From Chrysaora quinquecirrha (Eukaryota; Cnidaria; Scyphozoa; Semaeostomeae; Pelagiidae), in NCBI GenBank assembly GCA_014526335.1, contig JACTAT010000060.1:5015160-5079159 (forward strand): a DNA stretch of 64,000 nucleotides, read 5' to 3'. This document shows, piece after piece, positions 52,412-63,419 of this stretch (within the stretch, counting starts at the first letter, position 1; every line of letters begins with the position of its first letter). The notes under the pieces are model-generated. The model searched no databases. It had not been told where the DNA came from and saw only the letters and a program-made list of their open reading frames with translations. A program made the position numbers and the translations under genes.

Positions 52412-52454
52412 TTAAACTTGACAAAAGAGGACATAAAGCAGTCACACGGAGCTA

Positions 52455-52856
52455 CACGCTTCTTTTTAAGGAACCTACCTCAAGGCCTAGTTCTTAAAGT
52501 TCCTTATTTTTGGACCTCTTTTGAGGCAATCGTAGTTCAAAAGTTCCTTAATAGTTCTTTAATTTTAGCTGCACATACAGTGGTCATAACAATAATAGAG
52601 AGGCACTTGCATGTGAGCAGAGCTCCGTACTACTCAAGGAAACATTTGATACATGCTTGACGTACAATTTATGTGGATTTCGACTGCAAATGAATGGAAC
52701 CGGCTTTCTTATTCTTAATTATTTGCAGTGATAAAACCATTCAACATTGAAAAGTTCCTTAATGATTTTCTCTTTAGTAGTATATAAGTTCTTTAAATTT
52801 TCGGGCCTTCTACATGTAGGTTCCTTATAAAGTGGTTCCTTATAAAAAAAAGCGTG
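52455..52856. mobile_element. TA-flanked MITE (CACGCTTCTTTTTAAGGAACC type)
   Basis: CACGCTTCTTTTTAAGGAAC at the left and GGTTCCTTATAAAAAAAAGC then GTG at the right are inverted. TA lies at 52453-52454 and 52857-52858. It inserted about 40 bp outside the Kolobok-like element. Confidence 0.75.
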
Positions 52857-52859
52857 TAT

Positions 52860-53680
52860 GTCTTGAGTGACTTAAGATGGCAGTAGCTCTTGCTTTTGTA
52901 CTCTTTACCGCATACAGCCCTCGTAGTCCCAGCTCTGTATTGTATGCTTCAGAGTTGTCGTGATGCAATAAGAGCGAACATTGGACAAGAAACAACGGAG
53001 TCCTGCTACCGTATTTGCTTGTTAAAAGAACCAACATCGAACATCGGAACCACACACGAAGGATAAAATGGAAGAGAGGCAAGAGTCTCAGAAATGATAC
53101 AGTAAATGACCATCAGCAACTTTAGACAGAAGGTAGGTACTTCAGTACGAATCAAACGAATCAAGTGAAGAAGAAATCGGTGAAACGCGAAACCCAAGAT
53201 TTCGATAGCAACCTAAGATCGACAAAGAACCAACCTTTTTGTTAGGAGAAGAACGCGATTTGGAAGACCAGCTCTTTTTAATCACAAAATCTTTCAGCAA
53301 CAAAATGGATCGGTAGATGACGGGATGTAGTTTCAAATTTAAGTAGCAAATAATCCATACTGTTTGTTGGTCAAGTCACAACAGAATATCATTTTAAAAA
53401 CTACTTTAGCTACTCTTACGTCCCAAAGAACCAGCAAACCTGTTTTATGAAGTTTTTGATCTTGACGTCGGTTAAGGTTTTGCTTGTGCCATTTATGGCA
53501 ACCATAAAACTCCGTATAAACTTTCGCAATCGCTAGCACTATGCAAGCTCTTCGCGACTCAGCACTCAGCAAGGTCAGCAACTAAGAACCCCACAAACCT
53601 GCACTCTTTTGTGGCCTCCAATTTAGTAAAAAACTTAATATGGTTGGAGGGAGGGTGGGAGGGTGTTCCTGCCATGCAGG
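52860..53680. other. Unassigned stretch
   Basis: Several overlapping short frames occur here, but none resembles a known protein or has convincing splice sites. I see no RNA gene or clear repeat. Confidence 0.4.
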
Positions 53681-53681
53681 G

Positions 53682-54139
53682 GCGGACTGGCAGGGATGCT
53701 AGGTTGCGATTGCAGCCAAGGTCTTCTTATTATAAGGGTCTTTAACAAACTGTTTCTGTTGTTTCTTGAGCAAATCTCTTCGATTTCTTGGGATTTCGAA
53801 GAGGGCTACTGTTCATGTTAATACTTCTTTTCTTATTTGGGATATTTAGATGGCAAAATCGTCTCCCTTTTATACATATGTTCGCATTTCTATATTTTCT
53901 TGCTTCCATATTTTTGTGCGCATAAGCTGATTATCTTTTTATTTTTACTTCTTATTTTTATTTTTAGAAATATCGCAAATAAGAAAAGAAATATTAAAAT
54001 GAACAGTAGCCCTTGCCTAGATTTGATTTTTTACAGAGGAGCTCGCTAGCTAGAAGCAACTGACAAGAAAAATCGCTATAGTAAAAACAGGCCCCTTTCA
54101 CTGGAAATAGCAACCCTTGAGATTCGCTGCCAGTCCGCC
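53682..54139. mobile_element. Foldback MITE with GGCGGACTGGCAG termini
   Basis: GGCGGACTGGCAGG (53682 onward) is inverted as CTGCCAGTCCGCC (about 54127-54139). A second inner inverted pair (GGGCTACTGTTCATGTTAAT near 53803 and ATTAAAATGAACAGTAGCCC near 53993) makes a nested hairpin. Confidence 0.65.
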
Positions 54140-54696
54140 TTGTTTACGCGGTCCCTGCATGGTCCCTGCATTGATTATGCAAAACTAGAAAGGGTCAATC
54201 CGTTTGGTATTGGATTTATCTGCAGATTTTGCCTTACGAATCTTAGAAAGTGTGCGTTTAATCAAAGTAACTGTTGAAACTTGTGGTAAGCCAATTCATT
54301 CCTTGGTTTTCTTGAAAAAAAAAACAAACAAAGGGGCATTATTAGCCAAAGTTTGCAGAATGGAGTACAAGGATGATCCTGTAAAGTGTTTCGTTGTGCG
54401 CAAAAAGCGCACGGTGTTCTTCATCTCTTCCATGCGGCATTTTTTGACAGATTAAGTTCGCTTCTGCCTGTTCTGTTGCTTGAACTGAGTCTCGAGTCTC
54501 GAACCCTCAGTTCGCACCTCTTCCGGTTCTCACAGTTTTCCTATTGTTTCACGAGCCTCGTTCTGGAAATTTTCCTAAGGGTGAAATTCTGCGCGGTGAA
54601 AAACTCACTTCCTGTAGTTTTTGATTAGGAGAAGGCTAAACTTGTTATAGTCGGGAAAAAGTTTTATTTATGCTTGATTTTTAGAACTAAATAGCT

Positions 54697-54735
54697 ATGA
54701 AAAACTTATTAGGCTTAATATTTACTATTGTTTGT
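54697..54735 (+). CDS. Possible signal-peptide start exon (candidate COLGALT exon 1)
   Basis: ATG at 54697 opens a hydrophobic leader (MKNLLGLIFTIVC) ending at a good donor (GTAAGC). It is in the orientation of, and upstream from, the collagen galactosyltransferase exons, which need a secretory signal. It ends in phase 0 while the next recognised exon needs phase 2, so at least one exon between them is absent or unseen. It may be chance. Confidence 0.25.
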
Positions 54736-55010
54736 GTAAGCTTCTTCGTTCTTACACCGTTAGATTTATCGAAGCTCACTTCCATGTCCAGAGAATCAGA
54801 TTCAGATTCACTTTCGCAATCAGATTCACATTCAAAATATTATTGCGCAATACTTTGTTTTATGACTCTCTGCTGCTACAATTAACAGAAAAAACTTTCT
54901 AAGTCCTATTACAACTGTTTTTCACAATATACCTACCTGTTTTTGACATCATTTATTTTCTTTCCTTTGTAAATTTTTCTAAAAAACGATTTTGAGATTT
55001 TGCCGGTCCC

Positions 55011-56787
55011 ACGCAACAAACACTTCAAAGTTACCCCCCGTCTTTGAAGGTGGGATGTAAGTCTTGAAAAGTCTATTACAACAATCTACACCATAAGGCG
55101 TCCCTAATGCATCAGTGCAGGTATCTATAGTGCATTCGGTCTTTGCTAAAAACGATGTTTATATCATGTAGTACTTAGGCCTATTCCACGCAACTAACAC
55201 TTCAAAGTTACCCCCCGTCTTTGAAGGTGGGATGTAAGTCTTGAAAAGTCTATTACAACAATCTACACCATAAGGCGTCCCTAATGCATCAGTGCAGGTA
55301 TCTATAGTGCATTCGGTCTTTGCTAAAAAACGATGTTTATGTCATGTAGTACTTAGGCCTATTCCACGCAACTAACACTTCAAAGTTACCCCCCGTCTTT
55401 GAAGGTGGGATGTAAGTCTTGAAAAGTCTATTACAACAATGTACACCATAAGGCGTCCCTAATGCATCAGTGCAGGTATCTATAGTGCATTCGGTCTTTG
55501 CTAAAAAACGATGTTTATGTCATGTAGTACTTTGGCCAATCCACGCAACTAACACTTCAAAGTTACCCCCCGTCTTTGAAGGTGGGATGTAAGTCTTGAA
55601 AAGTCTATTACAGCAATCTACACCATAAGGTGTCCCTAATGCATCAGTGCAGGTATCTATAGTGCATTCGGTCTTTGCTAAAAAACGATGTTTATGTCAT
55701 GTAGTACTTAGGCCTATTCCACGCAACTAACACTTCAAAGTTACCCCCCGTCTTTGAAGGTGGGATGTAAGTCTTGAAAAGTCTATTACAACAATCTACA
55801 CCATAAGGCGTCCCTAATGCATCAGTGCAGATATCTATAGTGCATTCGGTCTTTGCTAAAAAACGATGTTTATGTCACGTAGTACTTAGGCCTATTCCAC
55901 GCAACTAACACTTCAAAGTTACCCCCCGTCTTTGAAAGTGACATGTAAGTCTTGAAAAGTCTATTGCAACAATGTACACCATAAAGCGTCCCTAATGCAT
56001 CAGTGCAGGTATCTATAGTGCATTCGGTCTTTGCTAAAAAACGATGTTTATGTCATGTAGTACTTTGGCCAATCCACGCAACTAACACTTCAAAGTTACC
56101 CCCCGTCTTTGAAGGTGGGATGAATGTCTTGAAAAGTCTATTACAACAATGTACACCATAAGGCGTCCCTAATGCATCAGTGCAGGTATCTATAGTGCAT
56201 TCGGTCTTTGCTAAAAAACGATGTTTATGTCATGTTCTACTTAGGCCTATTCCACGCAACTAACACTTCAAAGTTACCCCCCGTCTTTGAAGGTGGGATG
56301 TAAGTCTTGAAAAGTCTATTACAACAATGTACACCATAAGCGTCCCTAATGCATCAGTCCAGGTATCTATAGTGCATTCGGTCTTTGCTAAAAAACGATG
56401 TTTATGTCATGTAGTACTTAGGCCTATTCCACGCAACTAACACTTCAAAGTTACCCCCCGTCTTTGAAAGTGACATGTAAGTCTTGAAAAGTCTATTACA
56501 ACAATCTACACCATAAGGCGTCCCTAATGCATCAGTGCAGGTATCTATAGTGCATTCGGTCTTTGCTAAAAAACGATGTTTATGTCATGTAGTACTTAGG
56601 CCTATTCCACGCAACTAACGCTTCAAAGTTACCCCCCGTCTTTGAAAGTGACATGTAAGTCTTGAAAAGTCTATTACAACAATGTACACCATAAGGCGTC
56701 CCTAATGCATCAGTGCAGGTATCTATAGTGCATTCGGTCTTTGCTAAAAAACGATGTTTATGTCATGTAGTACTTAGGCCTATTCCA
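55011..56787 (+). repeat. Tandem array, 10 units of a 178-bp repeat (left arm)
   Basis: Units start ACGCAACTAACACTTCAAAG at 55011 (variant), 55188, 55366, 55543, 55721, 55899, 56076, 56254, 56431 and 56609, and the array ends at 56787. Spacing is 177-178 bp. Units ending at 55543 and 56076 share a TTTGGCCAATCC junction variant in place of TTAGGCCTATTCC, which hints at a three-unit higher-order period. Confidence 0.92.
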
Positions 56788-56789
56788 CG

Positions 56790-57795
56790 CTGATTTGAAA
56801 GGATCTATGACACCTAACCACTGTCTAACCACTATTTAATTCCTTAGACCCACAATGAGAGGTTGCAGGAAAATTGGGCATTTTCTGCATTGCCCAGTTT
56901 GCCTGCCTGAATTAACCTTTTACTGTCTGGTGATTGGCCATTGGAAAACCCGGTTTCCTGCCACAGGACGCGGAGCGTTCCCGCCAACCACACACTACCA
57001 CGTATAGATTGAAAAATTACGAGCTTCCTCGCAGGTCCGGTTAAATTCGTACCTTTCGTTCTGACCTTTGCAATAAATAGAAAAGAAACTACTTTTCTTA
57101 TTTCCCGATGATGGAAGATGGATCTCTCCCGAAACGTTGCCCTACTACCAAATATCAAAGGCTTGTATGATAAGTTGTGCCACGGGGAGCTAACCTCCCC
57201 TTATTCTAGCGAAAGTTCAGAAGGCTGCAAGTTAAAAGGAAGAACATGAGAGTTTCTTGTGATTTTTCAAGGATTTTCTGCCGCTTAATAGATGATTGCA
57301 ATTGAATTGGACATTTCTGAGTGGTTCTGGGTGCTTTTTATGAAGTTATGTATGGTTCGTTTTGAGTGCTTTTGGCTGGTTTTGGGCAATTTTGGGTTGT
57401 TTCGCGTTTTTAGCAAGTACGTTTTCACGTTTTCAGGGGTCAAATGACGTCAAAGGACAGTAGGAGAATGTAATTCATTTTGGAATTTTACTCATAATAT
57501 TTTCATTTTCAAGAAAAGTTCTTGCTTTCATTATTTCCACGAATCGCCACGCTAAACTTTGTATTTTACTGTATCTATGCATAATGATAATTTTGACGGT
57601 GATGATAACTGCGATGATGATAATGATGATGATCATGATATTCTTTTTTCGTCCAGAGTTTAATACCCTTTCATCAATACTCTTATGTGTTTACCATTAC
57701 AAGTAAACTAGCTTTTTACCTTGACACCTTTTTACAGCTTTTTACATGGATTTGGTCTTTCTAAGGCTAATCATGTCTAATACGGTGTTTGAAGT
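56790..57795. other. Spacer between the inverted satellite arrays
   Basis: A 1-kb segment with no long open frame. It includes a copy of the CTGATGA/GAAACGTTG repeat at 57095-57175 and a short GAT/ATGAT-rich stretch near 57600-57640. Confidence 0.6.
57095..57175 (+). repeat. Short repeat with GATGATGG...GAAACGTTG core, copy 2
   Basis: CCCGATGATGGAAGATGGAT and CCCGAAACGTTGCCC, then CAAATATCAAAGGCTTGT, match 39183-39250. It lies in the spacer of the foldback. Confidence 0.45.
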
Positions 57796-57802
57796 GTTGG
57801 TT

Positions 57803-59216
57803 GCGTGGAATAGGCCTAAGTACTACGTGACATAAACATCGTTTTTTAGCAAAGACCGAATGCACTATAGATACCTGCACTGATGCATTAGGGACGCCTT
57901 ATGGTGTAGATTGTTGTAATAGACTTTTCAAGACTTACATCCCACCTTCAAAGACGGGGGGTAACTTTGAAGTGTTAGTTGCGTGGAATAGGCCTAAGTA
58001 CTACATGACATAAACATCGTTTTTTAGCAAAGACCGAATGCACTATAGATACCTGCACTGATGCATTAGGGACGCCTTATGGTGTAGATTGTTGTAATAG
58101 ACTTTTCAAGACTTACATCCCACCTTCAAAGACGGGGGGTAACTTTGAAGTGTTAGTTGCGTGGAATAGGCCTAAGTACTACATGACATAAACATCGTTT
58201 TTAGCAAAGACCGAATGCACTATAGATACCTGCACTGATGCATTAGGGACGCCTTATGGTGTAGATTGTTGTAATAGACTTTTCAAGACTTACATCCCAC
58301 CTTCAAAGACGGGGGGTAACTTTGAAGTGTTAGTTGCGTGGAATAGGCCTAAGTACTACATGACATAAACATCGTTTTTAGCAAAGACCGAATGCACTAT
58401 AGATACCTGCACTGATGCATTAGGGACGCCTTATGGTGTAGATTGTTGTAATAGACTTTTCAAGACTTACATCCCACCTTCAAAGACGGGGGTAACTTTG
58501 AAGTGTTAGTTGCGTGGAATAGGCCAAAGTACTACATGACATAAACATCGTTTTTAGCAAAGACCGAATGCACTATAGATACCTGCACTGATGCATTAGG
58601 GACGCCTTATGGTGTAGATTGTTGTAATAGACTTTTCAAGACTTACATCCCACCTTCAAAGACGGGGGGTAACTTTGAAGTGTTAGTTGCGTGGAATAGG
58701 CCTAAGTACTACATGACATAAACATCGTTTTTAGCAAAGACCGAATGCACTATAGATACCTGCACTGATGCATTAGGGACGCCTTATGGTGTAGATTGTT
58801 GTAATAGACTTTTCAAGACTTACATCCCACCTTCAAAGACGGGGGTAACTTTGAAGTGTTAGTTGCGTGGATAGGCCTAAGTACTACATGACATAAACAT
58901 CGTTTTTAGCAAAGACCGAATGCACTATAGATACCTGCACTGATGCATTAGGGACGCCTTATGGTGTAGATTGTTGTAATAGACTTTTCAAGACTTACAT
59001 CCCACCTTCAAAGACGGGGTAACTTTGAAGTGTTAGTTGCGTGGAATAGGCCTAAGTACTACATGACATAAACATCGTTTTTAGCAAAGACCGAATGCAC
59101 TATAGATACCTGCACTGATGCATTAGGGACGCCTTATGGTGTAGATTGTTGTAATAGACTTTTCAAGACTTACATCCCACCTTCAAAGACGGGGGGTAAC
59201 TTTGAAGTGTTTGTTG
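57803..59216 (-). repeat. Tandem array, 8 units of the 178-bp repeat (right arm)
   Basis: These are minus-strand copies of the left-arm repeat, with boundaries at 57803, 57981, 58159, 58336, 58512, 58689, 58865, 59039 and 59216. Most length changes come from the run of G in GACGGGGGGT (four to six G) and the run of T in CGTTTTTTAGC. Confidence 0.92.
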
Positions 59217-59544
59217 CGTGGGACCGGCAAAATCTCAAAATCGTTTTTTAGAAAAATTTACAAAGGAAAGAAAATAAATGATGTCAAAAACAGGTAGGTA
59301 TATTGTGAAAAACAGTTGTAATAGGACTTAGAAAGTTTTTTCTGTTAATTGTAGCAGCAGAGAGTCATAAAACAAAGTATTGCGCAATAATATTTTGAAT
59401 GTGAATCTGATTGCGAAAGTGAATCTGAATCTGATTCTCTGGACATGGAAGTACAACCACTAATTATTACCCAAACAGACCCTATATGATCTTTCTCTGT
59501 ATAAAGAATTTCTCAGCTTTTCATAAAAAATTTTTGCTTTCTAG

Positions 59545-62500
59545 CATACAAACAGATCATAATGAAGATAAAACAGAACAAAAGTTAAAACAGTGGATGA
59601 AACATGCAAAATTGATATATCACAACATCAAATTCAAATCTAATTCAAGTGAAGAATCATACCGTGATTCACACGGTCCAAATGACTGGTCTCCATCAAG
59701 ATATCATCAGCTTGCAAAACTTAGGCAGAATGCTCTTGATGAAGCAAGACTTCAAAAAGTTGATTTCCTCTTCGTAAGTCAGTCTTTCAGTTATAAAAAG
59801 TAGAGTCAATTATGGAGTAGGAGTTGGAGTTGATACACTCTTTTTTTTATAAGAACAATTTTATAAGAACACAAGCCTGGATTTTGCCCAGAGTTTTAGA
59901 ACAAATTAAGAACAAGCTGAAGCTGGCCTTTTCAAAAGCCCTAAGAATATCAGTTAAATATGAAAGTAAGACCGTCAGACTGAACCTAAAAAGGAAGCAA
60001 ACAAAGAAATAGACAAGAATACTCCATTTTTACACAAGCCTAGTACCACCCCAGACATTAACTGAAAGATATAGATATCTTAGTAACCAAGGAATTAAGA
60101 ACATTTCAGGCTCAAAAACAGCAAAAATTTAAGAGCAGCCAGCCTCAATCAAAATTTCCTGGTTCTTATAAAAAAGAGTGTAATTTGTTTCTTTTGTGTT
60201 TACAGGAAAATTTTTCTTCTTTTTACAGTTTGTGGATTGTGACAATTTCTTGATTAATCCAGATACGCTCAATGCATTGATTGCTCAGGAGAAGTAAGTA
60301 AAGTTACTATTTCTAATTAAATTTCAGAAGAACGTGAGTACACAGGGAATGACTACAGGGCAAGAGTCCAGCACTCTTAAAAATGACATTGTCTTTGAAA
60401 TTTAGTTGGAAAGGTGAATTTCCTCAACAGTTCCAATGCTAGAAATGCAAGAAGCATTTGTTTTGAAATGGGTGGTCAATGTCATTTTTGATGACTGTGA
60501 AGAGAGGAAACCTACAGTAATTCTAGATTCCATTCTCTGCAATTAAAGTTGGCATGCATAAATATTCTCCATAATTGCTAAATTAAGGAAGGTAAGATAA
60601 GGTTTTTGATGAAGATAGAATTTCGCGCTGATGGCATTGCCCCCCTATCAAAAGACAGGAAAAGAAAACAGCTCCCATACACACTCCGTCTGGTATCTCT
60701 GCTTGTGATTTTTACTCTAAAAATGACTTCTAGAAGTTTCCTTTTCCCTGTCAAGATCTCTCTGTAGCTCATAACAGTTGGTCTATAGATCTTGGTTTTG
60801 TGGTTTCCTGTACATCCCTTACAAATCATCTCAGAAATGACAAGAAAAATTTGCAATTTACCAAAGTCTAATCTTACATTGTGTGCTTCTACAGTCTAAA
60901 GAGTAAACTGTAATTATTTTCTAGTTTAGCCCTGCTTTAGCCCTTTCTTTGCTTAGTTATTAACTTTCTTTAGGTATCCATTTATTTCTTTCTTTGAGTC
61001 TGCTGCGAAAAATGTTTCACATTTTGTCGGACTTTTTTGAGTGATATTCTCCTTTGGAATGTTTCATGCACTTCCTTTATTGATACTTTCTATTTTTCTG
61101 TTTGTTTCTTTCGTTCCATCATTTGATCCTCGCGAAATTTAAGATTGTTCTATGATTTTCAATTTCATTTCTGATCTTCTAATCTTCATTTCTGATCTGC
61201 CCAGTGTCACAATTTCTCAACGTTTGCTTTGCATTCTGTTCGCCTGTTCGTGGAAGCGAATGACGAAAAACGAAAGGGTCTCGCGCAGCTGAGATTTTGC
61301 TTGAGCAGAAATCGAAAGGGTCTCGCTAAGTTCGTTCGACGATATCCACAAGATTTCGTTTACACACCGTGTGGCAAAATTATTACTTCCGAGACACCAT
61401 CAACCCATACAACGTGGTGTACAGAACGTAGAGTGCAGTATACTAGAGGGTGCCAATGCTACGTGGAGGGTCATCGTCAGTACATTGGAGGGTGTCAATG
61501 TAGCATGGAGGGATATCATCAGTACAGTGGAGGTTGTCAATGCAACGTGAAGGGATATCATCAGTACAGTGGAGGATGCGAAGTATCGTGGAGTGTTATC
61601 ATCAGTATAGTGGAGGATGCAAGGTATCGTGGAATTTATCATCAGTGCAGTGGATGATGCAAGGTATCGTGGAATTTATCATCAGTACAGTGGACGATGC
61701 GAAGTATCGTGGAGGGTTATCATCAATACAGTGGGGTGGAGGGTGTATCATTTGTATACAGCACATCACCACACCATCTTCCACCTGTCGTTACTGAACC
61801 CCTCGTACGGGGTGACTATACGCTATAACACAGATTCTGTATCGCTTTGGCACTGTTTGGCTTGGTTGGGCAAAGTTAATTGTCCCTTTGTTTGTTTCGA
61901 GTTTTCTCGTTCTGCAGCAAAATTATGCATAAACTTTCACGAGATATTTAACGTAAAATAACTTGCTTTGTTTATTAGTCTATATTGACAAATGTGCCTT
62001 TTTCCAGATTGATCGTTGGACCAATGATCCGTGTCTTTGACAATGATACTTTGTATTCGAATTTTTGGTGTGGCATGGATGAAGATGTAGGTATACCTTG
62101 ATACCATCAAAATTTTCATTCTCTAAGTTTGGTCTCGTTCTCAAACTTGTCTTTTTGAACTCAATGATTTTGCAAGTGGAGACTAGACTTATTACAAGAG
62201 TCGTACTTATCGCTATTGAGTCTATGCTGGACGCTCAAACTGATGGATTATGAGTCCCACTCTGAGCAAACAGCTATATGGTTGTTGTTGTTGTTGTTGC
62301 TGCTGTTTGCGAAGAGTGGGACTCAGGTACTCAGTCTAAGTGGAGACCCGCAAACCCTTTACTCTTAGATGCCTAAATACAGTCGGGAGGACCCGAATAT
62401 TAATTATTTTTGAAAATCCTTACCTCTCGCTCCTATAAGGACTCCCCGCTTATTAAGTTTTGCATTATTGTCGGTGTTTGTTTTTGATTCCGTTATAGAA

Positions 62501-63419
62501 TGCAATACATAATGGCCTAATGCCCCCTGCGCCATCTTTTGCGTAAACATGACGAAGGAAAACCGCTCGATTTGTTGTTGCCCTTGTGGCCAGTTACACT
62601 TGCATCGAATATATATAAGATATTCTGCGTAGTCGTCTATTAGATTCTGAATGATGTACCGACCCCCTGTCTATTCCAATCTCCAGCAATTAGGCATCTA
62701 AGAGTACATACTACGCGAATCGCACTTAATTCGTGCCTACACATCATAATACACGCCGTTTCCTTCTGCTACTCGGTATTTTGCAAAGCACTTGCTTCCA
62801 CTTGCCTATACAATCATTTGCTGACGAAATTGGAAGTTTAGCTGATACGAGTACTTTGATTTTTGCGTTTGTACACGAAATGTTTTGGTATCTCTAAGGG
62901 GCGTAAAAAGGGAACACTTGACAACTCTTACTTTTGTGACAAAAACCGGTTCCAACAAATAGAACAAATGTCCGCAGCAATGTTGGATATGGTGGGGGAG
63001 AAATGTTGGAAGCGTATGGTTAGGGATTAAGACACAGTTTTCATCTATGTTAATTCTGTAGGCACACAGGATTTCTGTAACAAGGGGTTTAGGTAGGGGT
63101 TGCTATACGTTCCTGTAATTCATAAATTTTGAAGTAACTGTTGCGTAGTATGAAGACGACACCGTTGCAATGCATCTCTTTTTAATCAAGCCATTACTAA
63201 TATTTTTACACCAGGGTTACTATAAAAGAACGCCAGATTATCTACCTATACTGCATCGGCAGAAGAAGGGATGCTTCGAAGTTCCTATGATTCATTCGAC
63301 ATATCTCATTGATTTGAGAGCAGATATAACAAAGCAACTACAATTCGACCCTCCACCTCATGATTTCCATGGAGAAATTGATGACATATTGATTTTAGCA
63401 TATGCAGCTAGAACGTCAG
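59545..63419 (+). CDS. COLGALT: Procollagen galactosyltransferase (GT25), internal exons; 5' exon unseen, 3' beyond window
   Basis: Four phase-compatible exons: 59545-59773, 60229-60293, 62008-62086 and 63215-63419 (donor GTATGT). Landmarks in order are TDHNEDKTEQKL, GPNDWSPSRYHQLAKLRQNA, DFLFFVDCDNFLINPDTLNA (with the D-x-D metal/UDP-Gal site), LIVGPMIRVFDNDTLYSNFW, CGMDEDGYYKRTPDYLP, KGCFEVPMIHSTYLIDLR, and FHGEIDDILILAYAARTSG. These follow COLGALT1/2 closely. The enzyme galactosylates hydroxylysine of collagen in the ER. The first exon has a split codon, so an upstream exon with the signal peptide and the (usual) I-A-x-x-A-R-N strand must exist. It is not visible between 52.4 and 59.5 kb, where the foldback lies. 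The second half of the enzyme lies to the right of the window. Confidence 0.9.
59836..60180. mobile_element. TA-flanked MITE (CACTCTTTTTTTTATAAGAAC termini)
   Basis: CACTCTTTTTTTTATAAGAA at the left and GTTCTTATAAAAAAGAGTG at the right are inverted, with TA at 59834-59835 and 60181-60182. It lies in the first COLGALT intron seen here, 50 bp before exon 60229-60293. Confidence 0.8.
61441..61745 (+). repeat. Minisatellite, degenerate units of about 45 bp (about 7)
   Basis: Units of the type ATCATCAGTACAGTGGAGGA followed by TGC(G/A)A(A/G)GTATCGTGGA recur about seven times with substitutions. Their spacing is near 42-46 bp. It lies in the COLGALT intron between 60293 and 62008. Confidence 0.8.
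62185..62345. repeat. Small palindromic repeat with GTTGTT run
   Basis: TGAGTCCCACTCTGAGCAAACAG is answered by the inverted CTGTTTGCGAAGAGTGGGACTCA around a (GTT)n run. Related sequence (TTATGAGTCCCAGTTTGAGC and AACTGGGACTCAAGTAATAAG) is in PRRC2 introns at 36892-36980 and 36480-36545. It is a small dispersed MITE-like family. Confidence 0.5.

Larger units (their letters stand above)
46369..52415. mobile_element. Kolobok-like DNA transposon with TTAA duplications and two intact genes
   Basis: The element proper is 46373-52411 (6,039 bp), with TTAA at 46369-46372 and 52412-52415. The TIRs begin AGGGCAACTCAGGTCAATC (left) and AGGTCAACTCAAGCCAATC (right, complement), 16 of 19 identical, with weaker inverted similarity for about 60 bp. 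Inside are a plus-strand gene (46684-47986, P2X7-ballast domain) and a minus-strand gene (48074-52109, THAP/DDE transposase), convergent with 87 bp between their stops. TTAA duplications, THAP fusion and the D-D-E arrangement fit the Kolobok superfamily; piggyBac also uses TTAA but has a different transposase. All frames are open, so the copy looks recently active. Confidence 0.88.
54778..59452. mobile_element. 4.7-kb foldback structure with tandem-repeat arms
   Basis: Outer unique arms of about 235 bp (54778-55010 and 59217-59452) are inverted copies of each other, beginning ACTTCCATGTCC. Inside them are head-to-head arrays of one 178-bp repeat (55011-56787 and 57803-59216) around a spacer of about 1 kb. 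Long TIRs built of tandem repeats are characteristic of Foldback (FB) and Galileo-type elements. No transposase is seen in the spacer and no clear target duplication at the ends. Confidence 0.75.

Noticed and set aside
46369..52415. piggyBac as the element type, because of the TTAA duplications
   Set aside because: The transposase has a THAP finger and a GDARHDSMG / SDRH / CLESFHS catalytic pattern, not the piggyBac DDD core with a C-terminal cysteine-rich finger.
54204..54455. An 83-codon plus-strand frame with a candidate exon (ATTTTGCCTTACG ... GTAAGCC)
   Set aside because: It has acceptable splice-like ends but no recognised protein family and does not fit the expected COLGALT N-terminus.
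56844..57158. A 104-codon minus-strand frame in the foldback spacer
   Set aside because: It has no family resemblance and overlaps the dispersed GAAACGTTG repeat, so it was not accepted as a transposase remnant.
54990..59230. CRISPR-like array
   Set aside because: The repeats are 178 bp with no unique spacers, in a eukaryotic genome. It is a satellite or foldback.
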